From Flavobacteriales bacterium (GTDB taxonomy: Bacteria; Bacteroidota; Bacteroidia; Flavobacteriales; Flavobacteriaceae): a stretch of 7,610 nt of DNA. This document shows, piece after piece, positions 1-5,851 of the stretch; the first letter of the stretch is position 1, and the number at the start of each line of letters is the position of its first letter. The translations under genes were made by a program, and so were the position numbers. The notes beneath the pieces were generated by a model. It worked only from the letters and a program-made list of their open reading frames with translations, was not told where the DNA came from and did not search any database. Where the stretch lies: NCBI GenBank assembly GCA_011525065.1, contig WTIY01000222.1, positions 1 through 7,610 of the forward strand, written 5' to 3'.

Positions 1-404
1 AGATGAGTCAATCCAAAACTGGCGCCATCATCGTGCTCCAACGCAACAACAGTTTGGAGTTTGTTAAAAGCACAGGAGATGCCATGGCTGTCGAGGTCAA
101 TCAGCCCATTTTAGAGAGCATATTTTATAAAAATAGCCCACTGCATGACGGTGCACTGATCATCGAGGACAATACCATTACCGCCACCAGAGTGATTTTA
201 CCGGTCTCAAACGAAACCAGTTTACCGGCACGATTTGGGTTGAGACACCGCGCTGGGGTCGGCATAACCGAAAAAACCGATGCGGTATGTTTGGTCGTTT
301 CAGAAGAGAGTGGCCAGATTTCCTATTTAAAAGATGGCGATTTTGTCTTATTTAAAGATCAAGATGAGCTGGAAAAAATCCTGGCCAAGGATCTCAGTGA
401 GTAG
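1..404 (+). CDS. cdaA: Diadenylate cyclase CdaA, C-terminal catalytic part (5' end outside window)
   Basis: CdaA condenses two ATP molecules into cyclic di-AMP, a second messenger tied to osmotic and cell-envelope homeostasis; family members are inner-membrane proteins with a cytosolic DisA_N (DAC) domain. The visible 133 residues, numbered from the first in-frame Met at base 3, are that domain. KTGAIIV (5-11) is the usual domain start, SPLHDGA (45-51) carries the DGA motif, and GLRHRAG (79-85) carries the RHR motif; both motifs contact ATP. VSEESGQIS (99-107) is the typical end of the fold. That Met is almost certainly internal: full proteins are about 250-270 residues with three N-terminal membrane helices, missing here because the window begins inside the gene. 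The usual RHRAA reads RHRAG, a conservative change. The last 11 bases overlap the convergent ABC gene. I am sure of the family; the cyclase activity is inferred from the intact motifs. Confidence 0.93.
   Translation, partial: MSQSKTGAIIVLQRNNSLEFVKSTGDAMAVEVNQPILESIFYKNSPLHDGALIIEDNTITATRVILPVSNETSLPARFGLRHRAGVGITEKTDAVCLVVSEESGQISYLKDGDFVLFKDQDELEKILAKDLSE
373..393 (-). terminator. Candidate intrinsic terminator of the exporter operon, inside cdaA codons
   Basis: On the minus strand, directly after the TGA stop of the ABC gene (396-394), ATCCT (392-388) and AGGAT (382-378) form a 5-bp stem around a 5-base loop. A G at 393 could add a G-U pair. A T run follows (complement of the A run 373-378). 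The shape fits a Rho-independent terminator, but the stem is short and only moderately GC-rich, so it may be weak. It lies entirely within the final codons of cdaA on the other strand. Confidence 0.4.
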
Positions 405-2181
405 CCGATGCTGATGCGTTCATGAATTGAACCTCATACAAGCCTTTGTAGTGCCCCTCTGACTTTTTTATCAATTCTGAGTGACGCCCGCGCTCCACTA
501 TTTTCCCCGCTTCCATAACTAAAATTTGATCGGCCTTTTGAATGGTTGCTAAACGATGCGCAATGACGATCGAGGTGCGACCTTGAGTGATGCGATCCGT
601 AGCGTTTTGTATGAGCTCCTCAGAATAACTGTCCACAGAGGAAGTCGCCTCGTCCAAAATTAACACACTTGGGCGGCTGACAAAGGCTCTCAAAAACGCG
701 ATGAGCTGTCGCTGACCAGAGGACAAGGTGGACCCTCGCTCTTTAACGTTGTAATGATAGCCTCCAGGTAGACTGCTGATGAAATCGTGGACACCAATTT
801 CCTTAGCCGCTTCAATAACCATGGCCTCAGAAATGTTTGGATCCCCCAATGTAATGTTGTTTAAAATGGTATCGGCAAACAAAAACACATCTTGCAAGAC
901 TACAGCGATATGTTGACGCAAGCCTGCAAGGGTGTACTCCTTAATGGAGATTCCATCGATGGTGATCTGACCTTGGTCGATTTCGTAAAATCGGGACAAC
1001 AAGTTGATGATGGTCGATTTTCCCGCACCAGTAGCCCCAACCAGTGCAATGGTTTGACCAGCAGGAACTGAAAAACTAATGTCTCGAATGACCGGTTCTT
1101 TTGGATTATACCCAAAATGAACCTTTGAAAATTCGATATTGCCGCTTATCTCTTTTGGGGCTTGAAGGCCCGTATCAGGAAGATTCGCCTGGGTGTCTAA
1201 AATCCCAAAAACCCGATTGGCGGCCACCATCCCCATTTGTAGGGTGTTGAATTTGTCCGCAATCATCCGCAAAGGACGAAACAGCATTTGACTCAGTTGG
1301 ACAAAGGCCGTAATCAAACCCAGGGTCAAGCCCGAATCATCGATCACGCCCGCGGGCATGACATTCATGCCGCCATACCAGACAATTAAACCCAGTGCGA
1401 CCGATCCAGAGATCTCGGCAATCGGAAAAAAGATGCTGTTGTACCAAACCGTTCGAATCCAAGCCCTTTTGTGCTCCTGATTGATCTTGACAAAGGTGTC
1501 ATATTCGGTTTTTTCACGGACAAATATTTGAACAATTTTCATCCCGGTAATGCGCTCCTGAACAAACGTATTGAGGTTTGCCACCTGATTTCTGACGTCT
1601 TCAAATGCACTCTTCATGGCTCTTTGGAACACCCTTGTGGCGTAAAGCAATACGGGCAGAATAGAAAATGAGATCAGCGCCAACTGCCAACTCTCATATA
1701 GCATGTATCCTGCAATGACCAACATTTTAAGCAGATCACTGGCGATGGTAAACAATCCCTCACTAAAAATACTGGCGATGGTCTGAATGTCATTGACCGT
1801 CCGTGTGGTGAGTCGTCCTACAGCACTTTTGTCAAAATAGGACATTTTAAAACGCATCATTTTACCAAAAAGCTGAAGGCGTAAATCTCTAATGACCGTT
1901 TGACCCAACCAATTGGCGTAATAAATGAAACTGAACTGAAAAATCACCTCGAGCACCAGGGCCGATATAATGAGTGAAATGTAGAAGACCATCAGGGCAT
2001 AATCCTTGGGCAGCATCCCCAGATCGATGGTGTTTTTGAGGAAAATTGGACCCAATAATCCCGCAACCGACAAGCCCACTGCAGCAAAAGCCACAAAAGC
2101 AAACGTACCTCGATAGGGCCGAGTAAAGGTCAACAGCCGCTTGAACAGCTTAAAATCAAAAGCAGTACCGTTTTTGGCCAT
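394..2181 (-). CDS. ABC exporter, fused permease and ATPase (MsbA/MdlB/YheH-like)
   Basis: This is a 595-residue half-transporter that should dimerise in the inner membrane and use ATP to export a hydrophobic substrate such as a lipid, peptide or drug; the substrate cannot be read from sequence. Residues about 25-305 are the ABC_membrane domain with six hydrophobic segments (near 28-50, 62-86, 140-162, 165-185, 250-270, 284-302). The ATPase follows: Walker A GATGAGKST (382-390), Q-loop Gln430, signature LSSGQ (486-490), Walker B LILD with catalytic Glu511 (507-511), and H-loop His542. The signature has Ser in place of the first Gly of LSGGQ, a variant I associate with the YheH/MdlB-like branch. 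Catalytic residues are complete, so a homodimer is possible, and no partner half-transporter lies in the window. It starts 11 bases after the truA stop and is probably cotranscribed with it. Length is normal. The product class is secure; the exact subfamily is not. Confidence 0.93.
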   Translation of the reverse strand: MAKNGTAFDFKLFKRLLTFTRPYRGTFAFVAFAAVGLSVAGLLGPIFLKNTIDLGMLPKDYALMVFYISLIISALVLEVIFQFSFIYYANWLGQTVIRDLRLQLFGKMMRFKMSYFDKSAVGRLTTRTVNDIQTIASIFSEGLFTIASDLLKMLVIAGYMLYESWQLALISFSILPVLLYATRVFQRAMKSAFEDVRNQVANLNTFVQERITGMKIVQIFVREKTEYDTFVKINQEHKRAWIRTVWYNSIFFPIAEISGSVALGLIVWYGGMNVMPAGVIDDSGLTLGLITAFVQLSQMLFRPLRMIADKFNTLQMGMVAANRVFGILDTQANLPDTGLQAPKEISGNIEFSKVHFGYNPKEPVIRDISFSVPAGQTIALVGATGAGKSTIINLLSRFYEIDQGQITIDGISIKEYTLAGLRQHIAVVLQDVFLFADTILNNITLGDPNISEAMVIEAAKEIGVHDFISSLPGGYHYNVKERGSTLSSGQRQLIAFLRAFVSRPSVLILDEATSSVDSYSEELIQNATDRITQGRTSIVIAHRLATIQKADQILVMEAGKIVERGRHSELIKKSEGHYKGLYEVQFMNASASATH

Positions 2182-2192
2182 ATGCAGTGGTG

Positions 2193-2936
2193 TTAGGGCA
2201 AAATACCCTCTGGATAGTCAATTTTTGACAAATATAAGGCATGTCCCGGGACCGAGGGGCCGGCAGCAGATCTGTTTTTACTGGCCAATACCTTTTGAAA
2301 TCCCTCTGCATCCATTTTTTCAAAGCCGACCTCCAAGAGGGTGCCCACAACCGCACGCACCATGTTACGTAAAAATCGATCGGCTTTAATGGTAAACACC
2401 CAGACATCGCCGCGCTGGGTCCATTGGGCATGGGTAACTTGGCACAGATAGGTGGCTACATCGGTCTTTGATTTGGAAAAACACTCAAAATCCCGATGCT
2501 CGAGCATGGTCAAAGCCACTTGATTCATCAAATCAAAATTTGGCGCCTTAAACAAGGCATAAGCCCGATCGTTCAGGAAAGGTTTTTTTCCTAAATACAC
2601 CCAATACTCATAAGTACGCGCCGTGGCATCAAAGCGAGCGTGTGCCTGGTCGGGGACGGGAAAAATGCGCTCAATGGCAATGTCTTGAGGCAAAAAACTA
2701 TTGAGTCGATCCGTTAAACCATTAGGGTCAAAGGCCGCATCGATCTGTGTGTGTGCAAACATTTGGCGGGCGTGAACGCCAGCATCAGTGCGGCCCGCAC
2801 CCACGATACTAATTTGACTTTTTAACAGTGTACTCAGCGCCTCTTCTACCCTCTGTTGGACGCTCATGGCATTGGGTTGGCGCTGCCATCCGCTGTAAGC
2901 CGTTCCCTGATACGCCAATTCAATAAAGTATCTCAT
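2193..2936 (-). CDS. truA: tRNA pseudouridine(38-40) synthase TruA
   Basis: TruA converts uridine to pseudouridine at positions 38-40 of the anticodon stem-loop of many tRNAs, in the cytoplasm. The 247-residue product begins MRYFIELAYQGTAYSGWQRQ, the standard TruA N-terminus. It carries GAGRTDAGVHA (46-56), in which Asp51 matches the catalytic aspartate (Asp60 in E. coli). ARTYEYWVY (106-114), RFLRNMVRAVVGTLLEVG (187-204) and the closing RSAAGPSVPGHALYL segment (222-236) are further family blocks. The frame stays open upstream to an ATG ending at 2996, but the extra 20 residues match nothing in the family, so I chose the ATG at 2936-2934. A TAAATTTG promoter-like box lies just upstream of this start, which agrees. 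It leads the truA-exporter operon and is divergent from the phosphoesterase gene. Length is typical and nothing is broken. Confidence 0.97.
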   Translation of the reverse strand: MRYFIELAYQGTAYSGWQRQPNAMSVQQRVEEALSTLLKSQISIVGAGRTDAGVHARQMFAHTQIDAAFDPNGLTDRLNSFLPQDIAIERIFPVPDQAHARFDATARTYEYWVYLGKKPFLNDRAYALFKAPNFDLMNQVALTMLEHRDFECFSKSKTDVATYLCQVTHAQWTQRGDVWVFTIKADRFLRNMVRAVVGTLLEVGFEKMDAEGFQKVLASKNRSAAGPSVPGHALYLSKIDYPEGILP

Positions 2937-2953
2937 GTTTTCCCGCTGGACCA

Positions 2954-2961
2954 CAAATTTA
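2954..2961 (-). promoter_or_regulatory. Possible -7 promoter box for truA
   Basis: Read on the minus strand, 2961-2954 is TAAATTTG, an exact match to the Bacteroidota -7 consensus TAnnTTTG. It ends 17 bases before the truA ATG, so the mRNA leader would be only about 10 bases. No good -33 TTG is present at the expected distance of about 19-21 bases, so the call rests on one short AT-rich motif. Confidence 0.33.
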
Positions 2962-3002
2962 CAAATATTGTCGCTGCCCTTTGTACCCCATGCCAAATAT
3001 TG
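2962..3002. repeat. Two copies of CAAATATTG in the truA/phosphoesterase divergent region
   Basis: The 9-mer CAAATATTG occurs at 2962-2970 and again at 2994-3002, 32 bases start to start, close to three turns of B-form DNA. Each copy is nearly palindromic (its complement reads CAATATTTG). Both lie within the 81-base gap between the divergent start codons. The first copy abuts the candidate truA promoter box and the second lies 3 bases before the candidate phosphoesterase box. Same-face spacing would suit a dimeric regulator, but AT-rich intergenic DNA yields such repeats by chance fairly often. The repeat is plain in the sequence; an operator role is inference. Confidence 0.35.
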
Positions 3003-3013
3003 GGCTAACTTTA
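2980..3013 (+). promoter_or_regulatory. Possible promoter for the phosphoesterase gene
   Basis: TTTG at 2980-2983 and TAACTTTA at 3006-3013 resemble the Bacteroidota -33 and -7 elements. The spacing of 22 bases is slightly long and the last base of the -7 box deviates (A for G). If real, transcription would begin at or within a few bases of the ATG at 3018, giving a nearly leaderless mRNA. This is weak evidence. Confidence 0.2.
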
Positions 3014-3017
3014 TGCC

Positions 3018-3509
3018 ATGACCAAAATCCTTTTATTGAGCGACACTCACGGTCATTTGGACCCGGTGATCCTGAAGCGAGCTGCCGAAGTCGACCAGGT
3101 TTGGCATGCTGGGGACATCGGTCAAATAGAGGTTACAGAGCAATTGAAAAAAACAGGGCCCGTTAAAGCCGTATACGGCAACATTGATGGGTCCGATCTT
3201 CGTGCTGAATTTCCAAAAGAGTTGTGCTTTATTTGCGATGGCGTTAAAGTTTATATCACCCATATCGCTGGCTATCCCGGGCGATATAACACCATGACGA
3301 GAAAGGCCATTGAAAAACAGCGGCCCGATTTGGTCATATGTGGCCATTCCCACATTTTAAAGGTCATGCGTGATCCAAGTTACGGACATCTGCACATGAA
3401 TCCTGGGGCCATTGGGCGGCACGGCTTTCACCAAGTCAGGACCATGTTGAGATTCAACCTCAATCAGGGACAGATTCAAGACCTAGAGGTGCTCGAGTAC
3501 AAGCGATAA
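3018..3509 (+). CDS. Calcineurin-like metallophosphoesterase, YfcE/MJ0936 family
   Basis: This 163-residue cytoplasmic enzyme belongs to the small two-metal phosphoesterases; relatives hydrolyse artificial phosphodiesters in vitro, and physiological substrates are mostly unknown. The metal-binding motifs occur in order: D9-T-H11 in LLLSDTHGH, G-D33 in HAGDIG (30-35), G-N55 in YGNID (53-57), His82 in YITHIAG, and G-H-S-H (109-112). NPGAIG (128-133) near the end is also typical. All expected ligands are present. It starts at the ATG at 3018; another ATG at 3013 is out of frame. It is divergent from truA and convergent with the DUF4293 gene, so it is probably monocistronic. The nearby c-di-AMP synthase makes cyclic dinucleotide hydrolysis tempting, but known c-di-AMP phosphodiesterases are of DHH or HD type, and nothing here shows such a role. 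Confidence 0.93.
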   Translation: MTKILLLSDTHGHLDPVILKRAAEVDQVWHAGDIGQIEVTEQLKKTGPVKAVYGNIDGSDLRAEFPKELCFICDGVKVYITHIAGYPGRYNTMTRKAIEKQRPDLVICGHSHILKVMRDPSYGHLHMNPGAIGRHGFHQVRTMLRFNLNQGQIQDLEVLEYKR

Positions 3510-3512
3510 AAA

Positions 3513-3544
3513 ACCCCCAAAATGGCATATTTTGAGGGTCTTTT
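3513..3544. terminator. Bidirectional intrinsic terminator between phosphoesterase and DUF4293 genes
   Basis: ACCCCCAAAAT (3513-3523) pairs with ATTTTGAGGGT (3529-3539) across the loop GGCAT, giving an 11-bp stem with one C/A mismatch. On the plus strand it is followed by CTTTT (3540-3544). On the minus strand the stem runs into T residues (complement of the A run 3508-3513), which gives the stronger tail. It starts 4 bases after the phosphoesterase stop and lies 25 bases beyond the DUF4293 stop, so it can end both convergent transcripts. Confidence 0.83.
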
Positions 3545-3569
3545 GCACTAATAGATATACTAACCGGTG

Positions 3570-3974
3570 TCAGCGCAATCGATCGACAGATTTTACGAGG
3601 TCCTCATCCCTTTTGATGGCCTTATTGGCCAGCACTAAAAAAACGATAGAAATGATGGGAAGAACAACCCCAATACCCTTCTGCGAGGCCGATGCCTCTC
3701 CGGGTAAGCTTAGCGACTGATAAGCGAAAACGCCCACTAATACAAAGTTTAATATGATTGACAGACGATTCAGCACAAACTGGTGCAATCTCTGTTTAAA
3801 TTTAAAAATTGACCAAACGATCAAAACCATGAGTACCATTTCAAGGGTGACTTCAACAGAATCCAAGGACCATTGATTTTGGCCGGATGCCCCATTTGTC
3901 TGACCCATAAAGTAGTAGGCAACATTGGCTAATAGAGCTCCGAGTAAATAAAGGCTTTGAACGCGTTGAATCAT
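3570..3974 (-). CDS. DUF4293 family integral membrane protein, function unknown
   Basis: The 134-residue protein has the hallmarks of DUF4293, a family found in Bacteroidota. These are the start MIQRVQSLYLL, four hydrophobic segments (about 5-23, 41-58, 69-88 and 101-118), and a charged tail KRDEDLVKSVDRLR (121-134) that closely matches the conserved family C-terminus. It should sit in the inner membrane with four helices; the positive-rich loop around 58-70 and the charged tail suggest that those parts are cytosolic. No catalytic motif is visible and no function is known to me. It is divergent from rho and ends in the bidirectional terminator shared with the phosphoesterase gene. A TATTTTTG box lies upstream of the start. 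Length is close to the family norm. Placement beside rho is, as far as I recall, common in the phylum, but a functional link is unproven. Confidence 0.88.
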   Translation of the reverse strand: MIQRVQSLYLLGALLANVAYYFMGQTNGASGQNQWSLDSVEVTLEMVLMVLIVWSIFKFKQRLHQFVLNRLSIILNFVLVGVFAYQSLSLPGEASASQKGIGVVLPIISIVFLVLANKAIKRDEDLVKSVDRLR

Positions 3975-3997
3975 TGATTCTGGATCATTTGTGGGGA

Positions 3998-4005
3998 CAA
4001 AAATA
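3998..4005 (-). promoter_or_regulatory. Possible -7 promoter box for the DUF4293 gene
   Basis: Read on the minus strand, 4005-3998 is TATTTTTG, an exact match to the Bacteroidota -7 consensus TAnnTTTG. It ends 23 bases before the start codon, implying a leader of roughly 15-18 bases. The upstream -33 position falls in a T-rich stretch without a clear TTG, so support is partial. Confidence 0.35.
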
Positions 4006-4051
4006 AACTTTCTTTTCGAAAAAAATCCTGCCGCAATTCAAAATAATGTCG

Positions 4052-4167
4052 TATCATTGTCCCACTACTGCTAACCACTTTATCATAAGGTTAGTAATTC
4101 TTCAACAAATTTTTTGCGATCAGTTTTATCACAATCCATTGATCCATTTACACCAATTATTTAATAC
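4052..4167 (+). promoter_or_regulatory. rho leader: weak promoter box, inverted repeat, C-rich and G-poor tract
   Basis: TATCATTG (4052-4059) is one mismatch from TAnnTTTG and would give a leader of about 100 bases, but no good -33 element precedes it. From 4061 to 4167 I count 25 C and only 8 G in 107 bases, the kind of bias seen at Rho loading sites. CTAACC (4071-4076) and GGTTAG (4089-4094) form a perfect 6-bp inverted repeat, extendable by two A-T pairs past a 2-base bulge. A second, weaker pairing is GATCAGT (4118-4124) with ATTGATC (4138-4144), including one G-U. A T run lies at 4110-4115. There is no Shine-Dalgarno sequence before the ATG, only AT-rich bases. Autogenous control of rho through its leader is established in E. 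coli; extending it here is inference. Confidence 0.35.
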
Positions 4168-5844
4168 ATGTTAGAAATTTCTGAATTGAAAGAAAAAAAG
4201 CTGCCTGAGCTTCAGGATTTAGCAAAAGAGCTCGGTGTTCCCAAGTACCGTAGTTTAAAAAAATTAGACTTGGTTTATCAAATTCTCGATTACCAAGCCG
4301 CCAACCCTGGCGCAGTGAAAAACCTGACCGCGACTAAAGTCGAAAAACCTGCCAAAAAAGAGGCCCAAGAATCGACTTCATCAGATGGGGAAAAACGCGA
4401 AGATCGTCGACAAAACCTTCGTGGTGATAATCAGCGCAAGCCCCGAAACAATCGTGGTCAGAACAATAGAAACAAGTCTAGCGACCAAGGGCCTAAAGCC
4501 AATGACGGCGAGAAAAATACGCCATCAAGCTCGCAAAAAAGTCAAATCGATTCTGCGTCAAATGCCAGCGATAAAAACGAGCAAGACAAGGGTCCAGCCG
4601 CGAACAATCAATATCAAAAAAACGGTGGACAACAGCGCAAAGGACATCAGAACAAACAAAGAGGTGGTCACGACAAAAACAACGGTAACCGAGATACGAG
4701 AAATCGCTACAGAGAGCCAGAGTATGAATTTGACGGCATCATAGAAAGCGAAGGTGTACTCGACATCATGCAAGATGGATACGGGTTTTTGCGATCCAGC
4801 GACTACCACTATTTATCCTCTCCAGACGACATTTATGTCTCTCAGAGTCAAATTAGGCTCTTTGGTTTAAAAACTGGAGATACTGTTTTAGGCGAGGTGC
4901 GCCCGCCAAAAGAAGGCGAAAAGTATTTCCCACTGATTAAAGTGAGTAAGATTAACGGGCTTAGCCCTAATGTGGTACGTGACCGTGTTTCTTTTGAACA
5001 CCTCACACCGCTATTCCCGGACGAAAAATTCAATTTAGCGGACAAACAAAGCACCGTTTCGACCCGAATTATCGATTTATTTGCACCCATTGGAAAAGGC
5101 CAACGAGGCATGATCGTGGCGCAACCCAAGACAGGTAAAACCATGTTGCTCAAGGACATTGCCAATGCCATTGCGGCCAATCATCCAGAGGTTTATCAAA
5201 TCATTTTATTGATTGACGAGCGTCCAGAGGAGGTAACCGATATGCAGCGCAACGTCAAGGGCGAAGTTGTGGCTTCAACCTTTGACAAAGAGGCCTCAGA
5301 ACACGTTCGCGTGGCCAATATTGTGATCGATAAAGCCAAGCGACTGGTCGAGTGCGGCCACGATGTAGTCATTCTATTGGACTCCATCACACGTTTGGCC
5401 CGTGCGTACAATACCGTCCAACCTGCCAGTGGAAAAATCCTATCTGGTGGAGTCGATGCCAACGCCTTACACAAACCAAAAAGATTCTTTGGTGCTGCCC
5501 GAAATATAGAAAACGGAGGTTCATTGAGTATCATCGCCACGGCGCTGACCGAGACGGGATCAAAAATGGATGAAGTTATTTTTGAAGAGTTCAAGGGTAC
5601 GGGTAATATGGAATTACAATTGGATCGTAAAATCTCCAATCGACGAATTTTCCCAGCCATCGATCTTACCTCATCCAGTACGCGTCGAGATGACATGCTC
5701 TTAGATGAAAAAGTCATCCAACGCATGTGGGTCATGCGAAAATACTTAGCCGATATGAATCCAGTAGAGGCTATGGAATTCATCAATGATCGCATCAAAC
5801 AAACGCGTAACAATGAAGAATTCTTGATCTCGATGAACGGTTAA
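4168..5844 (+). CDS. rho: Transcription termination factor Rho with long disordered insert
   Basis: Rho is a hexameric RNA-dependent ATPase that binds C-rich nascent RNA and ends transcription. Domains in order: Rho_N helical bundle (about 1-47); a low-complexity polar insert (about 55-185); the cold-shock-like RNA-binding domain (about 186-265, with GVLDIMQDGYGFLR at 196-209 and DDIYVSQSQIRLF at 220-232); and the RecA-type motor. The motor has Walker A AQPKTGKT (318-325), ERPEEV (351-356), Walker B VILLDSITR (401-409), the Q-loop with SGKILSGGVDANA (421-433), and the R-loop/clamp region TETGSKMDEVIFEEFKGTGN (461-480). Residues matching E. coli Arg212, Met219, Ser266 and Gly337, linked to bicyclomycin binding or resistance, are all conserved (Arg352, Met359, Ser406, Gly464). 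The protein has 558 residues against 419 in E. coli, and the insert explains the difference. The insert is a known feature of Bacteroidota Rho. The start ATG gives a perfect family N-terminus. Confidence 0.98.
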   Translation: MLEISELKEKKLPELQDLAKELGVPKYRSLKKLDLVYQILDYQAANPGAVKNLTATKVEKPAKKEAQESTSSDGEKREDRRQNLRGDNQRKPRNNRGQNNRNKSSDQGPKANDGEKNTPSSSQKSQIDSASNASDKNEQDKGPAANNQYQKNGGQQRKGHQNKQRGGHDKNNGNRDTRNRYREPEYEFDGIIESEGVLDIMQDGYGFLRSSDYHYLSSPDDIYVSQSQIRLFGLKTGDTVLGEVRPPKEGEKYFPLIKVSKINGLSPNVVRDRVSFEHLTPLFPDEKFNLADKQSTVSTRIIDLFAPIGKGQRGMIVAQPKTGKTMLLKDIANAIAANHPEVYQIILLIDERPEEVTDMQRNVKGEVVASTFDKEASEHVRVANIVIDKAKRLVECGHDVVILLDSITRLARAYNTVQPASGKILSGGVDANALHKPKRFFGAARNIENGGSLSIIATALTETGSKMDEVIFEEFKGTGNMELQLDRKISNRRIFPAIDLTSSSTRRDDMLLDEKVIQRMWVMRKYLADMNPVEAMEFINDRIKQTRNNEEFLISMNG

Positions 5845-5851
5845 GCACGTC

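Noticed and set aside
422..464. Short inverted repeats after cdaA (GTTCA/TGAAC and TACAA/TTGTA) as a cdaA terminator
   Set aside because: The stems are only 5 bp, AT-rich and lack an adjacent T run, and they lie inside the exporter coding sequence, so they are not distinguishable from chance.
2156..2431. 91-codon minus-strand frame spanning the truA/exporter junction
   Set aside because: It is out of frame with two well-supported genes and covers both their ends, so it is a shadow.
2937..2996. Extension of truA by 20 residues to an upstream ATG
   Set aside because: The added residues resemble no TruA N-terminus, whereas the ATG at 2936 gives a textbook start, and the extension would cover the candidate promoter box and most of the divergent intergenic region.
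1..3509. A c-di-AMP synthesis and degradation module formed by CdaA and the phosphoesterase
   Set aside because: The phosphoesterase belongs to the calcineurin-like YfcE family, not the DHH/DHHA1 or HD types known to degrade c-di-AMP, and the genes are separated and on unlinked transcripts.
4385..4744. 119-codon overlapping plus-strand frame across the Rho insert
   Set aside because: It overlaps rho in another frame, is Lys/Thr/Ile-rich as expected from shifting low-complexity codons, and resembles no known protein.
4558..4809. Hydrophobic 83-codon frame antisense to the Rho insert, resembling a small membrane protein
   Set aside because: Its hydrophobicity follows from reading Asn/Lys/Gln codons (AAY, AAR, CAR) on the other strand as Val, Phe and Leu codons; no promoter or family match supports it.
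5196..5813. 205-codon open frame antisense to the Rho motor domain
   Set aside because: It lies wholly opposite a highly conserved coding region, has Ser/Arg/Met-rich composition typical of an antisense shadow, and matches no family.
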